A stretch of DNA of 64,000 nucleotides from Nocardioides ginsengisegetis. Its GTDB lineage: Bacteria > Actinomycetota > Actinomycetes > Propionibacteriales > Nocardioidaceae. This document shows, one piece after another, positions 30,893 to 39,142 of the stretch. The stretch covers positions 2,279,001 through 2,343,000 of the forward strand of contig NZ_JACGXA010000001.1 of the NCBI RefSeq assembly GCF_014138045.1, read 5' to 3'. Made by a program: the position numbers and the translations under genes. The notes beneath the pieces are model-generated. The model was given only the letters and a program-made list of their open reading frames with translations. It was not told the DNA's origin and did not search any database. Each line of letters opens with the position of its first letter. Within the stretch, counting starts at the first letter, position 1.

Positions 30893-32089
30893 TCAGGACA
30901 GCAGGCTGGCCGGCCGGACGGCCGCGGAACCGAAGCGCAGGGTCACCCGGTCGACGGCCCGGTCGGCGTCGGACCAGCCCCGCTCGCGCTCGCCCAGCAC
31001 CAGCTGGCGGTGGACCGTCCCGCGCGGGACCAGGCCCTCGACCCGCACCCCGACCAGTCGCAGCCGGGCGCGCTGGAGGCCGAGGGCGTCGTACAGGCCG
31101 GTGGCGGTGCGGTAGATCTCCTGGGTCACGTCGGTCGCCTCGGGCAGGGTCCGGGAGCGGGTGATGGTGGTGAAGTCGGCGAAGCGGACCGTGATCGCGA
31201 CGGTGCGGCCGGCCACGCCGGCGACCCGCATCCGGCTGGTGACCTTGGCGGTGAGCCGGAGCATCTCGCGCAGGATCACCTCGCGGTCGTCGGTGTCGCG
31301 ACCGAAGGTCTCCTGGGCGCCCATCGACTTGTCGGGGTCGCCCCCGCCGAAGGCCGAGACGTTGCGCGCGACGATCGCGCGCCGGTCGGTGCCCCAGGCC
31401 AGCGCGTGGAGGTGGGCGCCCAGGCCCTCGCCGACCGCGCGCTGGAGGGTGCGCAGCGGGGTGTGGGCGACGTCGCCGACGGTGATCAGCCCCAGCCGGT
31501 GCAGCATCGCCTGGGTCTTCTCCCCCACGCCGTAGAGCTCGCCCACGTCGAGGGGGTGCAGGAAGGAGGTGACCTCCTCGGGCGGCACGACCACCACGCC
31601 GTCGGGCTTCGCCCGGCGACTGGCCAGCTTGGCGACCGAGACCGAGGAGGCCACCCCGACCGAGCAGGTCACGCCCTGTTCGTCGTGGACGGTGGCGCGC
31701 AGCTGCTCGGCGATCTGCAGGGGCGTGCCGAGTCGCCGGACCGAGCCGCGGACGTCGAGGAACGCCTCGTCCATCGAGAGCACCTCGACCAGCGGGGTGA
31801 CCCGGCGGAAGTTCTCCATCACCGAGGACGACACCTGGCCGAACAGGTCGTAGTCGGGCGGCACGACCACCGCCTGCGGGCACAGCCTCCGGGCCCGGGT
31901 GTTGGGCATCGCCGAGCGGACGCCGTACTGGCGGGCGAGGTAGTTGGCCGAGAGCACGACGCCGCGGTGACCGCCGCCCACGATCACGGGGACGTCCTGC
32001 AGGTCGGGACGGTCGCGGGTCGCCACGGACGCGTAGAAGGCGTCCATGTCGACGTGGAGGATCGAGCAGGCCGAGGACCGGTCACCCAT
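30893..32089 (-). CDS. dinB: DNA polymerase IV (Y family)
   Basis: This is a translesion polymerase of 398 residues. The catalytic motifs are intact: HVDMDAFYASV at the N-terminus and SMDEAFLDV in the palm. The helix-hairpin-helix region (GELYGVGEKTQAMLHRLGL) and little-finger domain follow. The C-terminus ends RFGSAAVRPASLL, and no obvious QxxLF clamp-binding motif is seen. The ATG at 32089 has GAGGGG 5-6 bases upstream. It is 23 bases downstream of the methyltransferase and probably part of the dnaE2 transcript, where other actinobacteria carry imuB. Confidence 0.95.
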   Translation of the reverse strand: MGDRSSACSILHVDMDAFYASVATRDRPDLQDVPVIVGGGHRGVVLSANYLARQYGVRSAMPNTRARRLCPQAVVVPPDYDLFGQVSSSVMENFRRVTPLVEVLSMDEAFLDVRGSVRRLGTPLQIAEQLRATVHDEQGVTCSVGVASSVSVAKLASRRAKPDGVVVVPPEEVTSFLHPLDVGELYGVGEKTQAMLHRLGLITVGDVAHTPLRTLQRAVGEGLGAHLHALAWGTDRRAIVARNVSAFGGGDPDKSMGAQETFGRDTDDREVILREMLRLTAKVTSRMRVAGVAGRTVAITVRFADFTTITRSRTLPEATDVTQEIYRTATGLYDALGLQRARLRLVGVRVEGLVPRGTVHRQLVLGERERGWSDADRAVDRVTLRFGSAAVRPASLLS

Positions 32090-32112
32090 GGTGACCCCCT
32101 CGGTGACCGGCC

Positions 32113-32871
32113 CTACTGCGCGATGAGGTGCAGCTGCGCGGCGAGGGGGTGGAACTCGGGGCGGGTGGCCACGGCGTGCTCGAGCTCGACCAGGGACGCG
32201 GTGGCACCGGGCTCGAGGTCGAGCAGCGAGCCGGGGACCAGGTCGGCGAAGACCCGGATGCCGTGCACCGAGGCCGGGGCGAAGCCGGCGCCGGCGAGCA
32301 GCCCGACGATCTCGTCGTGGGTGAACCGGCGACCCGCCCGGCCCGTGGGCGCGGTCGCGTCGAGGAGGCCGAGGGCCTGCTGGAAGTGGCCGGCCATGGC
32401 GCGCGCGATGACGGCGGCGTGCCGCTGGGCGACCAGCAGGCTGAGGGTGCCGCCGGGGCGGAGCACCTCGCGGATCGTGGCCAGCGCGGCGGCGGGGTCC
32501 TCGACCACCTCGAGGACGCCGTGGCAGAGCACCACGTCGGCACTGTCGGGTCCGGTGACATCGAGCAGGGTCGACAGGTCGCCCTGCTGGCCGCGGACCT
32601 CGACGCCGAGCTCGCGGGCCCGGCGGTCGAGCGCGGCGAGCGCGTCGGGGCTGGGGTCGACGACGGTGACCCGGTGGCCGAGCTCGGCGACCCGGGCGGC
32701 GAAGCCGCCGGTGCCGCCGCCGATGTCGAGCACGTCGCGGGCGGCGACGTCCTCGAGGACCGGGCGCAGGCCCTCCCACACCACGGCGGTGCGGGCGGCG
32801 CCCCGACGTTCGCTGGGCCGGTCGCTGGGCCGGTCGCTGGGACGGTCGCTGGGCCGGTCGCTGGCTGGCAT
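32113..32871 (-). CDS. Class I SAM-dependent methyltransferase with DRPS-repeat N-terminus
   Basis: The protein has 252 residues. After an N-terminal run of four DRPS repeats comes a Rossmann methyltransferase domain with VLDIGGGTGGFAARVAELG (SAM loop), VVDPSPDAL and LCHGVLEVVEDP. The region resembles SmtA/CmoM-type enzymes, some of which modify wobble uridine in tRNA, but the target here is unknown. It stands between dnaE2 and dinB. A TAGGGT box 7 bases before the ATG suggests it also has its own leaderless promoter. Confidence 0.85.
   Translation of the reverse strand: MPASDRPSDRPSDRPSDRPSERRGAARTAVVWEGLRPVLEDVAARDVLDIGGGTGGFAARVAELGHRVTVVDPSPDALAALDRRARELGVEVRGQQGDLSTLLDVTGPDSADVVLCHGVLEVVEDPAAALATIREVLRPGGTLSLLVAQRHAAVIARAMAGHFQQALGLLDATAPTGRAGRRFTHDEIVGLLAGAGFAPASVHGIRVFADLVPGSLLDLEPGATASLVELEHAVATRPEFHPLAAQLHLIAQ
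32812..32864. repeat. 12-bp tandem repeat encoding DRPS units
   Basis: GGTCGCTGGGCC-type units repeat four times in frame at the 5' end of the methyltransferase gene and encode Asp-Arg-Pro-Ser. Such a slippery repeat could vary in copy number between strains without shifting the frame. Confidence 0.85.
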
Positions 32872-32878
32872 GCGTCAC

Positions 32879-32884
32879 ACCCTA
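32879..32884 (-). promoter_or_regulatory. -10 box of a leaderless methyltransferase promoter
   Basis: TAGGGT on the minus strand lies 7 bases before the ATG at 32871, in the 43-base gap after dnaE2. Confidence 0.4.
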
Positions 32885-32914
32885 GTGGCGGGTGGGGGGC
32901 GGTCGTCCGGTGAG

Positions 32915-35900
32915 TCATCCTGCGCTCCCGGGGCTGCGGTGCCACAGCTTGCGGGCCACGTCCTTCGTCTCCTCACCGGCGGGCTTGATGTCGGAGTAGG
33001 GCGACATCCGGAAGCCGCTGGAGTGCACCAGCACCCGGCGGTGCTCGGGCTCCTCGACCCCGAAGCCCGCGGGCAGGACGGCCATCGCGGCGCGGACCGC
33101 CTCGATGCCGGCATCGCCGGCACCGTGGGACTGCCACAGGGCGAACAGCTCGGGCAGCGCCCAGCAGCCGGTGGCGCGCAGGGAGACGCCCCGGTGGCCG
33201 GTGCGGCGCAGCTCGCCGCGGACCACGAGCAGCCAGGAGTGGAAGACGGTGGCGGCGTAGGGACCCTGGGCGTCCTCGAAGAACGTCGCGTCGACCGGCC
33301 CCGTGGAGTCGTCGAGGGTCAGGAAGATGACCCGCCGGCCGGAGCGGATCGGCGGGGTCTGGGTGGCGACCTTGACCCCCGCGACCAGGAGCTCGGACTT
33401 GCTGCGGCGCTGGAGCAGCTCGCTGCTGCGGGTGGTGCCCAGCTGGCGCAGGAAGGTCGCGTAGGTCTCGACGACGTGCCGGCTCGCGTCGAGCCCGAGG
33501 ATCTCCAGCTCGGCGTTCATCCGCTCCTGGGGGGACAGCTCGGGGAGCCCGGAGACCTCACCCTCCCCGGGCTCGTCGCCGAGGTCGAGGGCGAGCTGGA
33601 CCGAGGTGACCGGCCGCGGGGCTGCGGTGGCGCGCGACTGCGCGGCGGCCCGCGCCCACACGCCCTGGTCGGCCAGGGCGTGCCGCTCGGTGCTGGGCGC
33701 GGCCTCACGCTCCAGCGGGTCGGAGCTGTTGCGGACCGCGGCCTGGTCGGCGACGGTCCGGGCCCGGGAGCCGGGGGCGCTGCCCGCCGCAGCGGCGGGC
33801 CGGCGGCCGGCCAGCCCGCGGCCGCGACCGGCGCGCTCGACGGCCCGGGCGTGGCGGTCGAGCTCGGCCACCTGCAGGAGCAGGTCGCGGCGGGTGACCC
33901 GGCCGCGCCGGCCGACCCCGTCGGAGGTGGTGCCGATGCCGTAGACGGAGTCGAACCCGCCGGCCAGCACCAGCCGCTCGGCGATCGGCCGGGAGACCCG
34001 CGCGCGGTGCCAGAAGTCGGTGAGCGAGTGGTAGGGCCGGGCCGCGACGATCCGCTGCACCTCCCCCTCGTTGATCCCCTTGACCTCGGACAGGGCCAGC
34101 CGGATGCCGTAGGGGGTCTCGGCAGGCTCGCCCACCGGGGACGGAAGCTTCTCCACGACGTAGGTCTGCTCGCTGGTGTTGACGTCGAGGCCGAGGACGG
34201 CGATGCCGAGCTGGCGGGCGTCGTCGAGGATCAGGCGCTTGGGATACATGCCGGGGTCGTGGGTGAGGAGGCCGGCGATGAAGTGGGCCGGCCAGTGCGC
34301 CTTGAGCCAGGCGGACTGGTAGGTCGGCAGCGCGAACGCCGCTGCGTGGGCCTTGCAGAACCCGAACGATGCGAACGCCTCGAGGACCTTCCAGACGTCC
34401 TCGACCACCCGGAGGGCGTAGCCGTGAGCGAGCGCGCGCGGGAAGAACCAGAGCCTGGTCTCGGCCATCCCCTCGACGTCGCCGAGCGCGCGGCGGCGCT
34501 CGTCGGCCTCGGCGTAGGAGACCCGCGCGAACCGCGCGATCATCTCGATGACCTGCTCGTGGAAGACCACCACGCCCCGGGTCTGCCCCAGGATCGGGCG
34601 CAGGTCGTCGTGGAGGTAGACCGGCGCCTTCCAGCCCTGCTTGGCCTCGAGGTAGGGGGTGATCATGTCGCTCTTGACCGGCCCGGGCCGGAACAGCGAG
34701 ATGTCGGTGATGATGTCCTCGAAGCTCTCGATGCCGGACTTGCCGACCAGCTCGCGCTGCCCCGGCGACTCGATCTGGAAGACGCCCAGGGTCTTGGCGG
34801 CCGAGATCATCGCGTAGGTCGCGGGGTCGTCGAAGGGCACCTGCTCCTCGTCGTCGAGGTCGACCACGACGTCGTCGACCCGCTGGATCTCGGCGAGCGC
34901 GTGCGCCATCGAGGACTGCATCCGGATGCCGAGCACGTCGAACTTGAGCAGCCCGAGGTCCTCCACGTCGTCCTTGTCGAACTGGCTCATCGGGAAGCCG
35001 GCGTACGACGCCTCGACGGGGGTGCGGTCGAGCAGGGTGGCGTCGGAGAGCAGCACCCCGCACGGGTGCACGGCGATGTGGCGCGGCAGCCCGTCGAGCC
35101 GCTCCACCAGCCCGAACATCAGGTCGAGGCGCTCCTCCCCCAGGCCGCTGGCGCGCAGCTCGGGCAGCTCGCGCAGCGCGGCCCGGGCGTCGCGGGCGCG
35201 GATGTGCGGGAAGGCCTTGGCGATCGCGTCGGTCTCGCCCGGGGGCATGCCGAGCGCGGCGCCGACGTCGCGGACGGCGTGGCGGACCCGGTAGGTGTCC
35301 ATCATCGAGACGCAGACGCAGCGCTCGCCGCCGTACTGGTCGAGGATCGCGGTGTAGACCTCGAGCCGGCGTGCGGACTCCACGTCGACGTCGATGTCGG
35401 GCAGCGCCCGCCGCAGCGGGGAGAGGAAGCGCTCCATGAGCAGGCCGTGGCGGATCGGGTCGACGCCGGAGATGCCGAGCAGGTAGTTGACCAGGCTGCC
35501 GGCGCCCGACCCGCGGGCCGCGCACCGCACCCCCATCTCCCGGATCAGGTCGGTGACGTCGCCGACGGTGAGGAAGTAGGAGGCGTAGCCCAGGGTGCGG
35601 ATCGTCTCCAGCTCGTCGTCGAGCCGCTTCCAGATGCGCTGGCGCGGGGCCGAGCCATAGCGGTCGCCGATCGCACCCTCGCAGCGGGCGCGGAGCAGGA
35701 CGTCGGCGCTCGCCCCTTCCCCGGACAGGGTGAACTCGGGGAAGTGCACCTCACCCAGGCCCAGGTCGGCCCGCGGGTCCAGGGCGCACCGGTCGGCGAC
35801 CGCGCGGGTGCGGGCCAGCAGCTGCCGGGCCTCGCGGGCGGGGTCGCCCAGGCCGGCCATCCGGGCGATCTCCTCGGCGACCTCCTGCATCTGCTTGCCG

Positions 35901-36751
35901 GACTTGAGGAAGCCCTCGGCGTTGCCGCGGAACGCGTCGGGGCCGACGTGGCGCAGGTCGGCGGAGCCGAGCGCGACCAGCCGGCGGGCCGCGTCGAGGA
36001 CGTCGATGGTGGGGGCGTCGCGGCGGTCGGCGTAGCGAACCGCGTTGGACAGGATCGTGCCGAGGCCGGCCCGGCGGGCCAGGCCGGCCATCCGGGCGGC
36101 GTGTGGGGTGGTGCCGGGCCCCCAGTCGCCGCCGGACCGGCTGCCGGGGAGCCGGTGGGAGACCAGCTCGACGAGGAGGTTCTCGGCGGGGACCAGCTCG
36201 CGCCAGCGCGCCAGGGCGGCCTCGGCCAGGTCGTCGCGGCGCCGGGTCGCGGCCGCGCCCACCTCCGAGCCGGGACCGAGCAGCACCACCAGCTGCCCCG
36301 CGCCCAGCGGCCCGGCGAGCTCGCGGGCGAGCAGGTCGAGGTCGAGGACGGGGGTGCCGCGCTCGCCGGAGAGGTGGGTGGCCGAGACCAGCCGGCACAC
36401 CGCCGCCCACCCGGCCCGGCCGCCGCCCGGCCCGCCGGCCGCGGCCAGGAAGGTGACCCGGGGCAGCCGCGGGTCGCGGAACGCCCCGCCCCGGACGGGG
36501 GTGCGGGGCCGCCGGACGTCCGTTGCGTGGGTCGGGAGGTGGGCGAGGTCGACCCCGAGCACCGGCCGCACTCCCCCGGACAGGCAGGCCTTGGCGAACT
36601 TCACCGCGCCGTAGGTGCCGTCGCGATCGGTGAGCGCAAGGGTGTCCATCTCCTGCTCCACCGCCCGCTCGACGAGCGTGTGCGGGTGCGAGGCGCCGTA
36701 TTGCAGCGAGTAGCCGGAGGCCACGTGGAGATGGGGGAACGGGTCGGGCAC
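32915..36751 (-). CDS. dnaE2: Error-prone DNA polymerase III alpha subunit DnaE2 (ImuC)
   Basis: DnaE2 performs damage-induced mutagenic synthesis in actinobacteria. The protein has 1278 residues, longer than the usual ~1080 because of extra Ala/Gly/Arg-rich linkers, notably around residues 975-1060. The PHP domain begins PFPHLHVASGYSLQYGASHP, and the polymerase motif is LPDIDVDVESARR, with the acidic triad. The C-terminal OB region has VIFLTLDDSTGPVDATFF. GTG is the start. A LexA box lies 46 bases upstream. Downstream genes are a methyltransferase and dinB. Confidence 0.95.
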   Translation of the reverse strand: MPDPFPHLHVASGYSLQYGASHPHTLVERAVEQEMDTLALTDRDGTYGAVKFAKACLSGGVRPVLGVDLAHLPTHATDVRRPRTPVRGGAFRDPRLPRVTFLAAAGGPGGGRAGWAAVCRLVSATHLSGERGTPVLDLDLLARELAGPLGAGQLVVLLGPGSEVGAAATRRRDDLAEAALARWRELVPAENLLVELVSHRLPGSRSGGDWGPGTTPHAARMAGLARRAGLGTILSNAVRYADRRDAPTIDVLDAARRLVALGSADLRHVGPDAFRGNAEGFLKSGKQMQEVAEEIARMAGLGDPAREARQLLARTRAVADRCALDPRADLGLGEVHFPEFTLSGEGASADVLLRARCEGAIGDRYGSAPRQRIWKRLDDELETIRTLGYASYFLTVGDVTDLIREMGVRCAARGSGAGSLVNYLLGISGVDPIRHGLLMERFLSPLRRALPDIDVDVESARRLEVYTAILDQYGGERCVCVSMMDTYRVRHAVRDVGAALGMPPGETDAIAKAFPHIRARDARAALRELPELRASGLGEERLDLMFGLVERLDGLPRHIAVHPCGVLLSDATLLDRTPVEASYAGFPMSQFDKDDVEDLGLLKFDVLGIRMQSSMAHALAEIQRVDDVVVDLDDEEQVPFDDPATYAMISAAKTLGVFQIESPGQRELVGKSGIESFEDIITDISLFRPGPVKSDMITPYLEAKQGWKAPVYLHDDLRPILGQTRGVVVFHEQVIEMIARFARVSYAEADERRRALGDVEGMAETRLWFFPRALAHGYALRVVEDVWKVLEAFASFGFCKAHAAAFALPTYQSAWLKAHWPAHFIAGLLTHDPGMYPKRLILDDARQLGIAVLGLDVNTSEQTYVVEKLPSPVGEPAETPYGIRLALSEVKGINEGEVQRIVAARPYHSLTDFWHRARVSRPIAERLVLAGGFDSVYGIGTTSDGVGRRGRVTRRDLLLQVAELDRHARAVERAGRGRGLAGRRPAAAAGSAPGSRARTVADQAAVRNSSDPLEREAAPSTERHALADQGVWARAAAQSRATAAPRPVTSVQLALDLGDEPGEGEVSGLPELSPQERMNAELEILGLDASRHVVETYATFLRQLGTTRSSELLQRRSKSELLVAGVKVATQTPPIRSGRRVIFLTLDDSTGPVDATFFEDAQGPYAATVFHSWLLVVRGELRRTGHRGVSLRATGCWALPELFALWQSHGAGDAGIEAVRAAMAVLPAGFGVEEPEHRRVLVHSSGFRMSPYSDIKPAGEETKDVARKLWHRSPGSAG

Positions 36752-36786
36752 GGGGTGGGACCGCCTCTCAGCCGGCTCGACCCCTG

Positions 36787-36822
36787 CTGGATGCGTTCGA
36801 ACAGTTGTTCGAACGCATCCAG
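36787..36822. promoter_or_regulatory. LexA (SOS) box inside a perfect 36-bp palindrome upstream of dnaE2
   Basis: TCGAACAGTTGTTCGA (36797-36812) matches the actinobacterial LexA consensus TCGAAC-N4-GTTCGA. It is the core of a perfect inverted repeat: 17-base arms (36787-36803 and 36806-36822) around a 2-base centre. It is 46 bases before the dnaE2 GTG and 24 bases after the stop of the upstream nuclease gene. It may therefore act both as operator and as a hairpin ending the nuclease transcript. Confidence 0.9.
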
Positions 36823-36845
36823 CCTAACACCGTTTCAGGACCGGA

Positions 36846-38015
36846 TCACCAGATCGAGTCGGCCCACTCCGGGTGGTCGACGAAGGGGTTCCGGTTGAAC
36901 TGGTAGTCGGTGTAGATCACGTCGTTGCGGTGCATCTCGAACGAGGAGGGCGGGTCCTGGGCGTTCCACTGGAGCAGCACCGAGATCCGGCCGAGGTAGG
37001 GCGCGGTGCCGTTGTTGACCACGTCGTCGACCTGGAGGTCGGGCCAGCCGTCGCCGCCGTCGTAGCGGACCGCCATGTAGAAGATCATCCGGGCCACGTC
37101 GCCCTTGACGGCGTCGCGCGGCTCCCACGAGTCGGCGTCGGCGTAGTTGCCCGGCGCCTCGGCGTTCTGGGTGCCGCCGTTGTCGAAGTCGAGGTTGCCG
37201 CGGGCGGAGTTGACGGTGACGTCCTCGGGACGCAGGTGGTGCAGGTCGGTGCCGGGACCGGTGGCGGTGCCGAAGTCGCCGTGGGACTTGGCCCAGACGT
37301 GCTCGCGGTTCCACTGGTCGACGCCGCCGCCGTTGTCGCTGGCCGGCAGCGAGAAGCCGCTGTAGATGCAGAGCACGTGGGCGGCGTTGGCCGGGTCGCG
37401 GTCGGTGACCTTGAGGGCGTTCCAGACCTGGTCGTAGGTCAGCTTGGTGACGCCCGTGGAGATGATCGTGTGCAGCGAGGACTCCAGGGTCGTGCCGGTC
37501 TTGCCGACGGCGTTCTTCCAGTACGTCGTGTCGTAGGCGGTCGTACCGCCACCGGCACCGCCTCCCCCGCCACCCGAGCCGCCGCCCGCGAGGGCGAAGG
37601 CCGTGCCGGAGGTCAGGCCCGGCCGGGAGAAGTAGGCGGCGAGCGTGCCGGTGACATCGATCTGCTTGCCGAGCAGCGACGGGTTGCTCCGGAGCCCCCA
37701 GGCTGCCCGGAAGGCGCTGGGAATCTGGACGTAGAGCATCTGGCTGGTGTCGGTGACACCGGGCGCGTCGGCCAGCGCCAGCGCGTAGTCGTTGGGGAAG
37801 CCGCTGGTGACCACGGTGGTCGAGGACGTCGGCTGGCCCACGACGTAGCCGCGGACGGTGGCGGACGAGCCGTTCTGGGTGGCCCGCGCAGTGGCGACCG
37901 TGATCGGCGCGGCCGCCTGGGCGGGAGCGCCGACCGCGGCCGACAGCGGGATGAGGAGGAGCAGGGACAGCACCAGCGACGCGCGACGGCGACGCAACCC
38001 GAGAATGAGGTGCAT
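36846..38015 (-). CDS. Secreted endonuclease I family nuclease (BsnA/EndA-like) with OB-fold N-terminus
   Basis: The protein has 389 residues. A Sec signal peptide (RRRRASLVLSLLLLIPLSAA, ending at AQA-AA) predicts export. A DUF6359/YhcR-type OB-like domain (about residues 38-140) is joined by a Gly-rich linker (GGGSGGGGGGAGGG) to an endonuclease I domain with NREHVWAKSHG and GTDLHHLRPEDVTVNSARGN, which carry the His and Asn metal/catalytic residues. It is expected to cleave DNA or RNA outside the cell. The gene sits in the middle of an SOS cluster, which is unusual. The ATG at 38015 has CGGAG 9 bases upstream. Confidence 0.92.
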   Translation of the reverse strand: MHLILGLRRRRASLVLSLLLLIPLSAAVGAPAQAAAPITVATARATQNGSSATVRGYVVGQPTSSTTVVTSGFPNDYALALADAPGVTDTSQMLYVQIPSAFRAAWGLRSNPSLLGKQIDVTGTLAAYFSRPGLTSGTAFALAGGGSGGGGGGAGGGTTAYDTTYWKNAVGKTGTTLESSLHTIISTGVTKLTYDQVWNALKVTDRDPANAAHVLCIYSGFSLPASDNGGGVDQWNREHVWAKSHGDFGTATGPGTDLHHLRPEDVTVNSARGNLDFDNGGTQNAEAPGNYADADSWEPRDAVKGDVARMIFYMAVRYDGGDGWPDLQVDDVVNNGTAPYLGRISVLLQWNAQDPPSSFEMHRNDVIYTDYQFNRNPFVDHPEWADSIW

Positions 38016-38072
38016 GGAGGACGACTCCGATTCGTGAGGCCCGCGACGCGGGCACGGAGCCCCAACCCAGGG

Positions 38073-38534
38073 TCAGCCGACGGCCCGCGTCACCACCGAA
38101 CTTCGGTGGGCCTGGGCGTGCGGGACCAGCCCCAGCGAGGCCTCCACGACGGCCAGGAACCGGTCGGCGTCGCGGACCAGGTCGTCGGCCTCGCGCTCGC
38201 TGACGGCCCGCGTCGAGCCGGCCTCGGCCGCGGCCCGCTTGCCGGCGCCGGCGGCGAAGAACCGGGCCCACTCCTCCAGCTCGGGAGCCACCTCGGCCAG
38301 CAGCACCCAGGCGTTCTTCTGGGGGCGTCGCCGCTGGGGCGCCGGATGGGCGCGGGCGGCCAGCAGGGCCGCCGCGGCCCGGAGCGCGGCGACGTGGGCG
38401 CAGGCGTAGCGGGTCGGCACCTCGTGGGCTCCGATCGCCTCGCTCAGCGACTCCGCCGCCCGGGCGAGGTAGGAGTGGGTGGTCGCGGGCAGGGCGTAGG
38501 GGTTGGGAGCGTAGGGGTTGGGAGCATTCACCAC
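38073..38534 (-). CDS. SAV_6107 family HEPN domain protein
   Basis: The protein has about 153 residues and is all-helical. After a repeated NPYAPNPYA start, it has helices with SYLARAAESLSEA, CAHVAALRAAAALLAARA and a C-terminal DRFLAVVEASLG. I recognise the actinobacterial family that lies beside dnaE2 and DUF6504 genes, described as HEPN-like. HEPN proteins are often RNases or nucleotidyltransferase partners, but this family's role is not known. The start could be any of three GTGs (38540, 38534, 38531); I chose 38534 because GAGG lies 5 bases before it. Confidence 0.75.
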   Translation of the reverse strand: MVNAPNPYAPNPYALPATTHSYLARAAESLSEAIGAHEVPTRYACAHVAALRAAAALLAARAHPAPQRRRPQKNAWVLLAEVAPELEEWARFFAAGAGKRAAAEAGSTRAVSEREADDLVRDADRFLAVVEASLGLVPHAQAHRSSVVTRAVG

Positions 38535-38543
38535 GGTCACCTC

Positions 38544-38933
38544 TCAGTCCTCGCAGCCGACGAGCTGCCAGTGGCCGTCGCTCCAGTCGAAGGAGAGGTC
38601 GAAGACGCCGCCCCCGTCGGAGCCGCGGCCGGCCTCCACCCGCCACAGCTCGCGCTCGACGAGCAGGTCGGCGGCCAGCGCCGAGCTGCCGTGCGTGGCC
38701 GGGCCCGGTCCCCCGGGCTGCCCCGACCGCCCCGGCCGGTCCGGCCGGTCCGGCTCGTCGGAGCCGATCACCGCCCGGACGCCCGAGGACTGCCACCACG
38801 GCGCCGTCTCCACCCAGTGGGCGAGCACCGCCCGCACCTTCCACAACCGTCCGTGCCACAGGAACTGCTCGGGCGCCTCCACGCCGGTCACCCAGCCCTT
38901 GCGCACCTCGACAGGGTCGTCGTACCGCCTCAC
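38544..38933 (-). CDS. DUF6504 family protein (mutasome-associated)
   Basis: The protein has 129 residues. The core RRYDDPVEVRKGWVTGVEAP-type region is followed by QFLWHGRLWKVRAVLAHWVE and a C-terminal ELWRVEAG...FDLSFDWSDGHWQLV region, matching actinobacterial DUF6504 proteins found next to dnaE2 and imuB. The function is unknown. I chose the GTG at 38933 because AGAGGA stands 7 bases upstream and because the family usually begins there; the frame is open further upstream to 39071. A LexA box lies 97 bases upstream. Confidence 0.8.
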   Translation of the reverse strand: MRRYDDPVEVRKGWVTGVEAPEQFLWHGRLWKVRAVLAHWVETAPWWQSSGVRAVIGSDEPDRPDRPGRSGQPGGPGPATHGSSALAADLLVERELWRVEAGRGSDGGGVFDLSFDWSDGHWQLVGCED

Positions 38934-39029
38934 CTGGTCGTCCTCTCTCCACAGCAGGCACCGCACTGCACCGGTCGACCCCCGGACCCGGCAGGGACGG
39001 GGGTCGAGGTCGCCCCTGCCGAGTGATGT

Positions 39030-39045
39030 TCGAACGCGTGTTCGA
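39030..39045. promoter_or_regulatory. LexA (SOS) box upstream of the DUF6504 gene
   Basis: TCGAACGCGTGTTCGA fits the TCGAAC-N4-GTTCGA consensus exactly and extends to 9-base inverted arms (TGTTCGAAC / GTTCGAACA). It lies between the minus-strand DUF6504-HEPN genes and the plus-strand MFS gene. The distance to DUF6504 fits control of that gene; the MFS promoter is about 60 bases away. Confidence 0.9.
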
Positions 39046-39099
39046 ACACCACGAACGGTACACCCCGCCACGGACAGTCCGTCAAGGAATGAAAATGCG

Positions 39100-39118
39100 T
39101 GATGTCATTGCGACATCA
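39100..39118. promoter_or_regulatory. Operator-like inverted repeat over the MFS promoter
   Basis: TGATGTC-ATTGC-GACATCA has perfect 7-base arms and covers the -35 hexamer of the MFS gene. A partial further copy (TGACATCA) lies at the start codon (39144-39151). The pattern suits a dimeric repressor such as a TetR, PadR or MarR protein; no such regulator gene is adjacent. Confidence 0.65.
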
Positions 39119-39136
39119 TTCAGACGTCACTACGGT
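39108..39136 (+). promoter_or_regulatory. Leaderless promoter of the MFS transporter gene
   Basis: TTGCGA (39108-39113) and TACGGT (39131-39136) are separated by 17 bases, and the ATG at 39143 is 6 bases after the -10 box. Transcription would start at the ATG itself. This is the best-formed of the leaderless promoters in the window. Confidence 0.65.
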
Positions 39137-39142
39137 GTCACC

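Noticed and set aside
30446..36898. A 2150-codon plus-strand open frame opposite dnaE2 and dinB
   Set aside because: It is antisense to well-supported genes, its translation is low complexity (Gly, Asp, Val, Arg) with no domain, and long antisense frames are expected at this GC content.
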